Source: Amblyornis subalaris
Lineage: Eukaryota > Chordata > Aves > Passeriformes > Ptilonorhynchidae
Direction of reading: 5' to 3'
Assembly (NCBI GenBank): GCA_018881555.1
Contig: JACAXG010000121.1
Span: forward strand, 873,717 to 937,716
Length of the DNA stretch: 64,000 bases
The notes beneath the pieces were generated by a model. That model ran no database searches and was not told where the DNA came from. It saw nothing but the letters and a program-made list of their open reading frames with translations. This document shows, in pieces, positions 38,792 to 50,396 of the stretch. Both the position numbers and the translations under genes were made by a program. Position 1 is the stretch's first letter; the number at the start of each line of letters is the position of its first letter.

Positions 38792-40688
38792 ATTTCGTAA
38801 GTGTTTCTATTGACGCCAAGCAGCCAAATGTTTACTGGGCAATAAAATAAAAACCAGGTGCACATTGGTATCCATGTGTTCCAAACCTCCTGGAGCCACA
38901 GAGGAAGAAGAGGAGCAAACCTCTATGCTTCCTGCTGGACTGGAGGCAGGAAACCGCCTGGAGACAAAGCAGCAAGTGAAGCTTGAAAAGCTTATGCAGT
39001 TTTTCCCTGGTGGTGGAGTTGAAGTACCAGGGTTGTAAGAAATAAGCTTCAGCAACACATCCTTTTGTTGACCTGGAAGGTAATGCACATTCTTACAGTG
39101 CTCCTCAGAAGGCAGATGTAATGATCTTAAGCTCTTGAGGCAATGCTTGCATCCACCTGCCAGCAACAAACTAGCAAGCACTGAGAGAATGTAAGTTGCT
39201 TAAACTTGCTCTGAAATGGGTCTTTTAAAAGTGTGTCATTATATGGATCTTTGATACCTTGGGAAATCAGTGTATGATCTTTCTTCCTCCTGAGAGTNAT
39301 TTGTAAATCCAGGGCAATGACACACCAACAAAAAAAAAAAATCATGTTTGTTCCTTCAACTCAATACTACACTTATTTNCCATCAGAAGTCTTTGGTCCC
39401 TGCTGTAAATCTGTCCAATACTCTCTCTGATACAGGCAAAANCTTTTTAGAGGTTTTTTTAAAACCCTGCCGTGAAACACGAAGGCCCTGACATTAAAGC
39501 TGCCAGACTCTCAAATCAGAAGAGGGAAAAAAAGGGCAGGAGGGTGCTCACAGATGCCTAGCCAAAATCCAAACCTAGCCCACATACACAGCCAGCAGAA
39601 GAACCACAAGGAGGCTGCCACGTCTGTATTATGGGAGATGCCTCTGGCTTCTCAAAGCAAAGCATCGTTTTGGGCAGTGGAACACCTGACAGAGAAAGGN
39701 ACCAGGCACACACACTGCAATCACAGAAGGGCCTTGACTGTAAAAGGCTCTGCACCCCCAGCTGGGGCAGTTTTTGCAAATATTTCCACAGAGAAGAGCA
39801 GGTCTACTCAATTAACCCAGGCAAGACACATTTGCCACCGTGCCTAAAAACTCCCGAGCATCACCAGNGGTTAAAATCTCCACTGCCCAGGAAGGCTTTT
39901 GCACAGGGGTGTTTGTCAAAAACCCTGCTTCCAATTCTTCTCCAGCTAACTTGCCCTTTGGGGAAATCCCCCTGACCTNTTCCCTTACTCTCCCTTTCTG
40001 CACTGTCAGAATAAAACACTCAATAAAAACGTGCTGCAAATGCCTAACGCCACAATTTTACCGTGCTGGGTATTGCTCTCAGGGCTGAATCCTTAAACAG
40101 TTGTTATGATGTGGGCAAGGAGATCAGCAATGTGGATGCTGGCATGTGTTCTCAGGGAGCTGCTCTGAGGCTGCCAGCCCGTGGCACCCCCAGGGGATGC
40201 CCAGCCTCCCTGTTCCTGCTGCAGGGAAGTCCCAGAGGAGGACACGGGGTGATGCTCTTCACCGACAGCTCAGCTCCACTCTGCCACGCCTCAGAGTGCC
40301 CAGGGCATGGCTGATATCCCATGGGTGGGGAGCCAGAGTAGCAAGGAGGAGGTTGGACCCGCAGGACAGCACAAGAGCTTATTTCTAAAAAAAAACAACT
40401 GTAAACCGTCCCCAGAAAAAACAGAATGAAAGAAAGGACTACAGTGGAAGTGAAAATTAAATTCCCCAAACAGGGAACAAAGTCACATATCTGAAACAAA
40501 TTCCAGACATCAGCCATTCCTGGGTCCCCCAGGAACAAGAAGCACACAGAGGAGTACCCACCAGAGACCACCAGCCCTTTCACATGCTGGCACACCTGGC
40601 CTGAAGCTGGATCTGCCATCCCCTGAGGTGAGCCGTGGCTTCCCTGTCAANCTGCTGTGGGGACAAGTTCAGCTTGGCTGTCCCAACA

Positions 40689-40975
40689 CCACAGAATCCT
40701 AGAATCATTTAGGTTGGAAAAGACTTTTAAGATAGAGTCCAACCAGTAACCTAACAGCACCAAGTCCACCACTACACCAAGTCTCTTAAGTGCCACATCC
40801 ACACGGCTTTTAAATACCTCCAGGGATGATGACTCAACCGCTTTCCAGGGCAGCTTGTTCCAGGGCTTGACAGCCTTTTCCATGAAGAAATTTTCCCTAG
40901 TACCCAACCTAAACTTCCCCTGGTGCAGCTTGAGGCCATTTCTTCTTGTCCTAGCACATGCTCCTTGGGAGAAGA
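40689..40975 (-). repeat. CR1-type retroposon fragment (about 290 bp)
   Basis: It starts ACCACAGAATCCTAGAATCA and continues through TTTAAATACCTCCAGGGATG and CAGGGCAGCTTGTTCCAGGG to TGAGGCCATTTCTTCTTGTC. These are in the order of a reverse-complemented avian CR1 3' region. It is the longest and best-preserved CR1 copy in the gene's exon-containing half. Confidence 0.92.
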
Positions 40976-42308
40976 GAAAGAGTGGCCTGACTCATCTGGC
41001 AATCACAGGAGCTCTGGATCACAGTAATTTGCTGTGAATTTTTCATACTGGAATCAGCTGTGTGCCGTAGCAAATGGAAAATAAACCCACGCTCAGGTGT
41101 GTCCAAGTACCCTCATCTTGGTGAGCTAACACAGTGACCTCTCTGAGCCAGAATGTGATTTTAGAAATGAAGACATCGAGCTGCCTACCAGCACACAGAG
41201 GGCATGCTCGGTCTCAAACACAGTCTCACCTGCCCTACTTCTCTCCCCTGTTTCCCCAGAATCCCAAAGGAAGTAATTTATTGATGGCTGTTTCCAGAAC
41301 TGCCNGAGGAGAGCAAGGACACAAGTGTTAAACACACAAACGAGGATTTGTAGAGATGGAGCTTTATGTGAGACTGTAGGGGCTGCAGCACCAAGGAAAT
41401 AAAATGTCTTCAACTTCCAAAGTTCTCTTGCCAGATGGATGCATAATTAAATAATTTGCACAACAAATAAAACAATTGAAGGTTGCTAAATTTTTAGGTA
41501 ACTGCTTATTCACATTCACACAGAAAGTTAATGAGATGTTTTGGCTAAAATGTTAAATGATACTTCTGGAAAGCTAATCCAAAAATCTAAATTTAGAGTT
41601 GATTGTTACAATGCTGCAGATGGTTAAGGGACCCTCTCCTTGTTTTATCATTATTTTAAATTTATCATTTGTTTTTAATCAAGGTATCAACAATAGAATT
41701 TAGCCAGTTTCTATGTATCTCTGCCTCTACTCAGCTTTCATTCACACTGAGCAGAACCTTATTCTACAAGTAATCAGCATCGCTGACTTTTAGAAACTAT
41801 ATTGAATAATCCTTTATTCTGTCATGGCAGAACACTTAAAAATTGTATTTACAGAAACTTAATGAACTTTTGCCAGTCTTAGCTATGTACTGGTGAAGGA
41901 TACTTTTTTATTGTAGGATAAGAAGTTGGAAAACAATGTATTTGAATTTATTTGAGAGCACATAACTTAGGAGCTGCTCTGAGGACCACACTTGCTCTCA
42001 GCAGCAGTTCAGGGCAATATTCCCCTGACAAGGCTGACAGTAACAGCAGTAACTGAGTGGGCCTGACGGTGAGGAGTAAGAGGAGAAGCTGAGGAGTGAA
42101 GCAGGACAATTGTGGCTTCCATCCCCAGTTCCTTGATGGGACAAAACCTGAAAAAGCCCAGGACTGTGACTGCCAATACCTAATGGTTCTCTCAGGAACT
42201 GAAGGGAAAAATGATGGGTGNTCTCCAGTGCACAATTGCTGTGCATTACTCTTTACAACAGCTTGAGCAAATGTAGCCCAGCATGACTTAAAATGCTCAG
42301 GTTTTCTC

Positions 42309-42388
42309 ATAGAATCATAGAATGGTTTGGGTTGAAAGGCACCTTAAAGATCATCTTGTTCCAACCCCCCTGCCATGAACAGGAACCC
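42309..42388 (-). repeat. CR1-type 3' tail fragment
   Basis: The plus-strand text TAGAATCATAGAATGGTTTG ... TTCCAACCCCCCTGCCATG is the reverse complement of the canonical avian CR1 3' end, so the element points to the minus strand. About 80 bp, 5'-truncated as usual. Confidence 0.9.
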
Positions 42389-42400
42389 CTTATATTGTGA

Positions 42401-42481
42401 TTTAATATCATAACTCNCTTGATATTAAAAAGTTAAAATCATGAAAAGTTTCAACCATCAAATTGAAATTGATGGTTGAAA
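42401..42481. repeat. Two adjacent perfect inverted repeats
   Basis: The first has 10-bp arms (42401-42410 TTTAATATCA, 42420-42429) around a 9-base loop. The second has 13-bp arms (42449-42461 TTTCAACCATCAA, 42469-42481) around a 7-base loop. A third partial copy of the arm, TTCAACCATC, follows at 42483-42492. They sit just beyond a CR1 fragment. Confidence 0.95.
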
Positions 42482-42726
42482 GTTCAACCATCGCTCACTT
42501 AGCAAGCTCATCCCTCTGACCTACAGGTTTCACCCTAACAACCCTATTTGATGGAACAGTTTTGAATGAGTTGTAAAAGAAAGAAGAATTTAGCCCCAGA
42601 AAGAGGGATTTCTGAAATCACCACTGTCAGAATTACAGGATGGTAAAGTCAAATTAAGAACTGTGAAACCTCTCATCTGATGTTTAAACACAAAGAGCAA
42701 TAATCAAAGTAAAACCTGGCACCTAC

Positions 42727-42847
42727 CCACTTCAGCCAAAGTCTTGATACACGACTCCACNGAGGCTTTCTGCGTTGGGTTTGGCCAGGTACAGTTGTAA
42801 ATTCTGAAAGCAGACTGCAGCAGCTGAATAAAAACAGGCTGGTGTGT
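42727..42847 (-). CDS. ITPR2: ITPR2 exon e10, w430-w469 plus one base
   Basis: A 121-bp exon beginning in phase 0 and ending after the first base of a codon (G|CA, alanine w470, completed by e11). Acceptor TTTTCAG|, donor G|GTAGGT. It encodes [20 protein letters not shown] and [36 protein letters not shown] is type-2-like; ITPR3 has a different LLECPW segment here. The n at 42761 is the third base of a TCn serine codon and does not affect the protein. Confidence 0.95.
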
Positions 42848-43443
42848 CTGAAAACAAAAACAAACATGGAACTTTACCCTTAAGGNTCTCCTCACAACTG
42901 CCCTAGGGTTTGACACAACGTAAACCAAGGGGGTTTTAGCTTGTAGACTCAAGTTATAGCTCCATTAAATTCTCTTTGATCTGTAGGACTGGCAGGAGGA
43001 GAAATCAATGCTGCAAGTCTAAAAAGGCCAAATCATGCCATTTTTCCTCAGATTGCCACTGATATCCAGCAAACACAGTACAGACCAGAAGGACAGAGGA
43101 GTCTTCCCCGTTCTCAGGCATATGTCCCTTCTGTCATAGGACACAGCATTTTTCTCCCATAAATACAAAGATAGGCCCTTTTTCTGCAAGGATACCCCCC
43201 TCCAATGAATTCACAAGAGCCAGAAGTAAATCTGACCACACTGAGCAGTCTACTGGTTTAGAGATGCAAGTGATTAAAATGAAGAATAAGTGTTTTAAAG
43301 AGGAATTAAGCTGGTAGTCCGTGATGTGAGAGGGGACAGAGAAATTAAAGGAGGATGAAAAGAGACAGCGTTCCCATGCAGGTAGCAGAAGGTATCTCAT
43401 TAACAGTCTGGATAACTTATTTGTCTGTGTCACTTGTCCTTAC
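42848..43443 (-). other. Intron between e9 and e10 (596 bp)
   Basis: Donor GTAAGG; acceptor TTTGTTTTCAG with a strong pyrimidine tract. Nothing else recognised. Confidence 0.9.
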
Positions 43444-43572
43444 CTGGAGGCTGGTGCTGTTATCTGAAAAGGGGGAATTGAAGAAGCCACTCACAATGTT
43501 CATTACAGGCTCAGTGACATATTTCTCCAGAGAGGTGTCTGCATGTTTACGATCCGTGGTTGTGTTACAAAC
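43444..43572 (-). CDS. ITPR2: ITPR2 exon e9, w387-w429
   Basis: A 129-bp phase 0-0 exon, acceptor CCCTGCAG| and donor CAG|GTAAGG. It encodes [20 protein letters not shown], then [20 protein letters not shown] and SLQ. The [20 protein letters not shown] segment separates ITPR2 from ITPR1 (shorter FFSSPFSDQS type) and ITPR3 in my knowledge of the family. Both splice sites are near consensus. Confidence 0.96.
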
Positions 43573-46500
43573 CTGCAGGGAAGGAGGAGGGAACAACGAC
43601 ATTTAGTTCTTTCCAATGAGCAAGCTTCATCATTTTGTATTTAGTACAACACATCTGGTATTTCTTCTTAATGTAAAANCAGAAGATTTTTATAGAAAGT
43701 CTATCAGAGATAACTATGTTAGAGTTTAAGCTCTATTTGTGATAGCTTATCTTTCTTCTCAGAGGTCCANGTTGTCTTTTGAATATCCTTCTCTTCTGAA
43801 CCAGCTTTTTCTGGCTGGCTGCCTGTTCTTTCCCAGACCATGAAGAAAAGATCCCCCTAAATCAGCACACTGCATGCCACTTACACATTTAGACAGATTC
43901 AAGAAGAAAATGGACCTTTCCTCCCATTGCGGGGCTGGTTGGAAGATGCTTTAGAGACAGACGAGACATAAACAACTGAGGTTAGAAAGATTTNATATAA
44001 TGTTTAGCTTCTCTCAACAATTAATCATCACAATTGGGTGACAAAGGTGCAGCTCATTTGCAGGAAAAATGTTTAAAAGGAGGGAAAGAAAGGAAATGGC
44101 ACACTCAATACCAACAGCCTTTAGGATTGCTCTGTAAGACAGGCAGCACTGCTTAGGGAAGCCACGTGGGGAAAATACAAAAGCCAAGCTAAAACAATGA
44201 AAGAAGGGAATGGATGATACTAGGACAACTCTGGAGCACAGAAGGATGATTAAATGGTGGGAGGATGTGGGAAGATTTGTACAAAAGGTTCCTGAAGACT
44301 CCCTTTGGTACGACACTAAAAGTTTGTTGCTGCGTAAAGATGTCACACTTAAAGAAAGGGAAAAATTACTGGGGTGGATTACATCCTTCAGTATTNCCTT
44401 TATTTCCTTTCAACACTTGTGAGCATCTACAGAGTCATGTTGACTTTGCATATGTCAGTGTACACAGAACTGAAAGGAGTCTACAGAGAGCCAAAAATGG
44501 TGAGCAAGGCAAGACTGGACAAATAAGGAGTACAGACTGTAGTCATACTACCTCTTCAACAGCCTTTAAATAAGCAGTTCTAGTCACGTTTAACAAGAAA
44601 TGAAGGCAGAGTTGTTTTCTCTCTCACCTACGCAAGCCAAAGTCGACTGCAGTGTTCTGGGGAATCTNTGCAAAAGCAGAATTTATTTTGTACACAGACT
44701 CCAGGGGTAGGCTTTTCATTACCATCTGTGCACTTAACACCCAGTCACAAACCTGAGTGGTACACACTTACCATCACATCTCTTCAGGGACGGGGAGCTG
44801 GAGTCCAGAGGAGCTGAGTGAATTGCTTAAGGTCACAGAGGAAAGTTGGTGACAGAAGCAGGAGGATAATCACAGCCCCTGAATCTCACACAGGGCAAAG
44901 ATTCTCTCTAATTACACACTGCCACTGTCACACTTGGACACCACGAGACAGCAATTTCNCCAGGAATGTTTTAAGGAAGTGTGCTGACATGACAGCCAAA
45001 AGCACCTGTGTCCAGGGGGTGATGCAGCTCAGGGGGAGCACAGAAGCACTTTGGGACTAACACACAAGCATTGTCATATAATAGGCAGAGGAATAACCAA
45101 AGATGACTTGAGACCAAGACAAATGAGGCATCTTGAGGAGTTTGCTTGTCTGCTTTTCTAAAACGTGTCAGATAAGCCAGTCAGGCCTCCACATAGTGCG
45201 TTTTTTATCACCCCAGGAAAGGAAAAGATTTTGGTCAGAGAAGCAACAGTGGCTAAAATGAAATAATAGACTCTTCAGCCCTTCCATTCTGGGAAAAGTG
45301 TGACACCACCACCACCCCCAGTCCTCATGAAGGCAAACAATTCAGTTAATAATCAAAACCTGTTTCAAAAAAAAGAAAACAAAAAAGAAAAGAGATCATA
45401 GAACTAAATCTTGAAGCTCTTTTGCTTTCAATTAACCTGCACGCCAATTTTGGCTGGAATCAGTGGCTCAGAGGCTCAGCACTTGCAGTCCCAGTAAGAA
45501 GACAGGGAGCTGTGCAGTGCTAGCACGGTGAATTCAAGAATCACCGAAACTAAATTCCAAAACACTTTTAAGCTTTCCCCTTCNGTTGCCTGAAAAGCAG
45601 AGCCGAATGTGGGGATGCCACTCTGCTCCAACACCGGTCTGAAAAATTCCCAGCACAGAAGGAATTTGGAAATCCTCTCATTTGTTCTTATCCCTCTTCC
45701 CTTCGGGGACTGAAAGATCTTTCTCCGTGCAAGAAAAAAAACCTGAGATGCATGAAATGGAGATGAGGATTGAGAAAGCAGTGTTTAAAAACCCCTTAAG
45801 AGGCTTTGGGACCAAAACTCACATGAATAATACTTCAAAAATTCTGCAGAGAAAGCCAGGATGACTTTACAGCTGTCAGATCCCGGCTCTTCCTTTAATC
45901 CTGCCCAGGCTACAGCTGCTGAATTCCAGGCTGGGCCACACGCAGGAAAGGGAAGCCTTTCCTTCAGCAGCACCCACTTTGCTCAGCACAACGCTGTAAG
46001 TCACACACAGGAGAAAGTAGGTTGGCAGAAGCTGCAGAAACAGGGTGCCTTTGAAAGCAAAGCAGCTTTTGGCAAACCCAGTTTATACAGGAACCTGCCT
46101 CATGCCTGCTTTGCAATGCATCACGTTGTTGAAAGGAAAATGACAGTTGGGGACTAAATATTTCCTTCCTCAATCCAGAAACAGATAAAAAAAAAATTCA
46201 GTTACTTTTTTTTTTTTTTAAAAATATATATTTATATATATAAAACAGAAGGAATCCAACCTGAGGATAACACTCCCTGTCTTTCACCTTGGTGCTCTCT
46301 AATAACAGACTCAAAGCTCACAAACTCACCCACTGACAGGCATTTGTAGCAGCTAAAAGAAAAGCATTTCCCCTTCCCCCACGCAAAAGCATCCCTTTTA
46401 GCTCACTGGAACACAGAGGATCAAAGGGCTCTTTTTCTAACTGCTTTGAAAGCTATTGTAACATCTTTCATGAGGCTGACAGCATTCTAACTGTCCTGAT

Positions 46501-48441
46501 AGCTACAGAACGCTGATGTATTTATAACACATGGGCTCTGTCAGGGCCCCAGAACACCAAATCTGAACAAATACACTCAATAACCGGGAAAATACGGCCA
46601 TCCATGGGACCTGGCTGGAGAGCAGGACAGGCCACGGCACTTGTGACACTTGCAGGAGAGCAAAATAAACCTGCATTTTGCCATTCGGTGCCAAGAGCAT
46701 TATACAGCATTAATCACACACTCACTCCTCGCCTCTGAAGACCTGGAGCCTAATTTTTCTTATGAGAGGGGTGTGTGAAAGCAAGCTCAGTGGTCACCAG
46801 CACAAGCCTANAGCAGTCAGCACGGTGCAGTTTGTCTCCAGGCTCGTGAGAGGAAACGTGGACAGAGCCCTCTTTCTACTTGTCTGCTTCTAGCCCAAGG
46901 GCACAGAAAATTGGCCACGTTCAAGGGCCAGGGAGGAGGCACAGTCTGTTTGGAAAGTCAGGGTCAGGACACGTCAGGAAAGGGCAACCCAGAAAGGGAA
47001 TTAAACAGGAGAAAACACTTCTAGGGGTAAAACCAGTAAGGTTAAAAGTCAGAATATCGCTCCAAGGATGTTTCTTATCTTAATNTTCAGCGAAGGTTGT
47101 TTTGTCCAGAAGGGCTCACAACCACAGAGACAAAACAGCAAGAAAGCAGGGTTTGCAGAGAACTAATTACTCCTGAAAATGGCTGCCACCAGAAAAAGAG
47201 AGCACAAACATCCCTGCCTTAACCTGCTGTCAGGGGGNAAAAAAAAACCCCAACCATTTAAAAGTTTTCTGTTTCACAGAGAAATGAACAGGTCCCAGTG
47301 TCTATTGTACAGCACAAGTCTTTGCACTCAGTCTTCTTTTAGCCAGAATTCATGGTATTTTCTCCCTATTGGTCTCACAGAAATTATTTTGTGGCAAACT
47401 ATTACTTTGGGGTCAATGTCTGCTGCGGGACCGAATTGAGATTCTTTAACCTTTTTTTCTTTATTTCAACAAAACAAAGAATGCAAGCAGTGAGAACTTA
47501 AACATTATAAAATGTAATGGACCAAGGACTGGGAAAAATACAAAAAAACGTGGCTCTACTTCTTGAGCAGAAAGAGCAACACCATTGCTTGGCATTAATA
47601 TTGTATTANTTTATAATGACAAGGAGCATTAACCTCTTAGAAAAGGATATGTAATGTAAGCTGTAATCNTTACATCACACCAGCTTCCCCTCATGACTCT
47701 ACTATTGTATTTANTCCCTGTGGAAGGCATAAGATTTCCCTTGTTTTCTGCCTTCAAAATACCTGGGAAAAAAAGCTTAATTGAATTTGTAACTTAAAAC
47801 TTAATTCAACAAGTACTGACACCGTGAAGCTCCCTGGGGACCACAGGAATCACAGGCCTACAGTACTAACTGTGCCCTGCCACCTTGCAGCTATAATTTA
47901 TATTTGCATTAGTATTCTGAGGGACCACAGCTCTACCCCTGCCTTTCACATCAGCAATGAGAGTGCAGTGACAGGAGAATAAAAGACAAACTGAGATCAA
48001 AGAAGGAACANGAGCCAAAGAAGATCTTGATCCCTGATCCTCACTGTAACAACAGAGTAAAAGTAGAGATTACAGATGTGGGGTTTTTTTTTTAGTCACC
48101 ACCATAANGACATGCAACACATGTTCCTAAAAGATGTACACAGGATCTCAACCTGTGCANGCACCCATTTTCTTTTTCTGGAAGAAAAATAGAAAAGCAT
48201 GTGGGTTCCAAGATGCCCTTTTAGAAAGATAAGGCTGCTAATGATTAGCANATTAAATGATGATAAAGAACACAGAAATGACTGTTTGTTAAATAAACNA
48301 ACCAACCAACCACACTTACCCTGTTGTCAACCTTGAATAAAAATAGTTAGCAAAATGAAAGAAGTTCACCAAAAAAAGTTATTGCCAGTTCAGTTGTCAC
48401 CCATGACAATTCCGTAATGTTTAACATCTTGTGAAGCTTAC
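43573..48441 (-). other. Intron between e8 and e9 (4.9 kb)
   Basis: Donor GTAAGC; acceptor TCCCTGCAG. It has a T run at 46206-46219 followed by an AT-rich dinucleotide stretch to 46242. Open frames such as 45861-46157 (plus) show no resemblance. No clear CR1 tail. Confidence 0.75.
46206..46242. repeat. T run plus (AT)n simple repeat
   Basis: Fourteen T bases followed by alternating AT/TA sequence. Low-complexity intronic repeat. Confidence 0.9.
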
Positions 48442-48567
48442 CCTTGCCATATCAACAAGGAAGTTCTCAAATAGCTTCCAAATATGGTTACTGGCATAGA
48501 TTTCTTTCATTTCCACTTCAGTGTCCACGTAGCAGTGGTTAACAAAATTAACATAGGCAATTTTCAC
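48442..48567 (-). CDS. ITPR2: ITPR2 exon e8, w345-w386
   Basis: A 126-bp phase 0-0 exon, acceptor CCTGCAG| and donor AGG|GTAAGC. It encodes [20 protein letters not shown], then [20 protein letters not shown] and AR. The [14 protein letters not shown] motif is almost invariant across IP3 receptors; FVNH and LVDMAR point to type 2. Third positions are balanced (20 of 42 G or C), so the GC-rich patch of e6-e7 has ended. The donor matches consensus well. Confidence 0.96.
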
Positions 48568-50023
48568 CTGCAGGAACAGCGAAAACACAATCACTGTGAA
48601 ATGGAACAGTAAAAACAATTAACGCAATGTTTTCTGTCTGCAAAAATACTGAACAATAAAGATGAACCTTCCAGTACTAACAAACATTCATAACCATAGT
48701 AATGGATATGTTTGGTTCTGAAGGTTTAAGGAGAAGCAGGGCAAAAACACAAGATCACACGAAGAAAAATGAAAAGGTTTTGCAAGCATTCTGACTCTAA
48801 GGGCAAAACCCCCACAAAACAAACCAATAATAATTCTGATATTTAACTGTCATTAAGACTAGCAAGGCCTGGCTCCAAAGCCAGGGGCTCTCAAAATGCA
48901 GGACACCCCTGCACTTGCCAGTTGACTGAGGTGGGTTGAAGCCTTGTGACAGGCTTGCTAAATATGAAATAAAAAGNCTTCAGCAGAGCTGGGACCGCAG
49001 TCCCTACATTCCCACAATCCTAATGCAGCGCTTGCATTTGGGATCTAAANGACAGAGAAAGGTTGTGGAGCCCTGGGACTGCAGCAATGGCAGCACAAGG
49101 CTCAGGAGGAGGACTGCAGTCACACTCCTCCTCTCTGGCATTCTAAGTCTGCATGTGCACAGCATAAAAATGGACATCAGTGCCCAAAATGTATAGATTA
49201 AATATAAACATACACAGATGCACTGAAAACTTCTTGTCACGGTCAAAGGAGACGAGGCAGTTGCATATGTTTCATGCAGTCAGGAGAAAACTCAGATCAG
49301 ACCTTTAGGTTTCATTTGTTTGGGCTTTTTTTAATTACCATCTGTTGAAATTAATGCTAGGAGGAACTTTTGAGCAAAGCAAACNTATTTCTTTTTAGTA
49401 AAAGAATCAGTTGATCACGAGGGCGCTTTTTCACAGCACAGAGGGAGTCTTAACTCCTGCAGGCCCCAGTTCTGCTGATATGAGCCCCATTTTTCCACCA
49501 GATAGTATCACACTGCTACTTTAGCCTGGCAGGTGGTAGCTGCAGAATGGTGCCTTCATATGCAGTGAATAAAAACATTTGCTGGACTGCAGTTGAGTTT
49601 AATAAAATGAGACTTGACCCAAACTCCCACTGACTTCGGCATGGATGGAATTCTACCCATCATTTCCAACAAATTCAGGCAGGGGCAAAACATTGGCTTG
49701 ACCAACCACTCAGCTGGGGCTTCACAGCTGCAGCCAGAAGTTACAGGAGCATTAAACTCTTGATAGTGTCTGGCCAAACCCAAGAAAACAAAACAAGGTG
49801 TCTGGCCTGAAAAGCTGACAAACAAAGCATAAGGGACAAGAAATTTTNTGTGGAAGAATATACCATCTTATCCTTTCTCACTTCTTCACCNTAAGAAACA
49901 CCTCCCGTTTCCAGCCCGTGCCCCGTGCAAACGTTCAGCTTTGCCAGCACATCATAACCAACAAAACGCTGTCCAAGAGTTCCCACGATTGCTGCGCCTG
50001 CTTCCCCGCTCGGTGAGCCGTAC
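48568..50023 (-). other. Intron between e7 and e8 (1.5 kb)
   Basis: Donor GTACGG; acceptor TCCTGCAG. The portion next to e7 (49900-50023) is GC-richer with several CpGs; the remainder is ordinary AT-rich intron without recognised repeats. Confidence 0.8.
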
Positions 50024-50274
50024 CTCAGGAACGCAGTCNTCGTGGGTCACCACCCTCACGATATCATCCAGCGGCAGGAGGGAATTGCACTTGATCTCCG
50101 TGTACACGTTCTTGCCCTCCGTGCAAGCCGCCAGCAGCTCCACCAGGGTGACGTGATAGGCCAAGGGGCCGCTCTCGTCGGCGCGGTCCCGCTCCGAGCA
50201 CATCATCTGCAGCAGCACCGGGAAGGACGCTCTGTCGTTGTAGAATATCAGCACATCCTCGCCGCCGTTTATCA

Positions 50275-50275
<1 letters not shown>
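50024..50275 (-). CDS. ITPR2: ITPR2 exon e7, w261-w344
   Basis: A 252-bp phase 0-0 exon and the largest here. The acceptor is (CT)nCAG| and the donor GAG|GTACGG. It encodes [60 protein letters not shown] and [18 protein letters not shown], ending [20 protein letters not shown] and ESGPLAYH are type 2 features. The n at 50039 is the third base of a GAn codon (Asp or Glu). Third positions are GC-rich (72 of 83 determinable). It belongs to the RIH-type solenoid. Confidence 0.96.

Positions 50276-50277
<2 letters not shown>

Positions 50278-50307
<30 letters not shown>
50278..50307. repeat. (GA)15 microsatellite forming the e7 polypyrimidine tract
   Basis: An uninterrupted 30-bp GA repeat on the plus strand. 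On the transcribed strand it reads (CT)15 and runs directly into the acceptor CAG| at 50276, so a length-variable repeat serves as the splice-site pyrimidine tract. Confidence 0.97.
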
Positions 50308-50309
<2 letters not shown>

Positions 50310-50344
50310 ACAAAGCTCTGAGCACCCTGCGCTGCGAGTCATTC

Positions 50345-50396
50345 TGGGCTCAGTGATTTTAAAGGTCTTTTCCGACCTAAATGATTCTGCGATTTT
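50345..50396 (+). repeat. CR1-type 3' tail fragment
   Basis: Sequence of the form GGGCTCAGTGATTTTAAAGG ... CCGACCTAAATGATTCTGCG matches the terminal part of avian CR1 elements on the plus strand. Only about 50 bp is recognisable. Confidence 0.7.

Larger units (their letters stand above)
32586..42726 (-). other. Intron between e10 and e11 (10.1 kb)
   Basis: Donor GTAGGT; acceptor TATTAAAG. It carries minus-strand CR1 fragments (42309-42388, 40689-40975), plus-strand CR1 tails (35548-35615, 33578-33722), a pair of perfect hairpins (42401-42481) and a TA repeat (38775-38791). Open frames at 35873-36421 and 34078-34533 show no family resemblance. No missing ITPR2 sequence falls here, because e10 and e11 join exactly. 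Confidence 0.8.
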
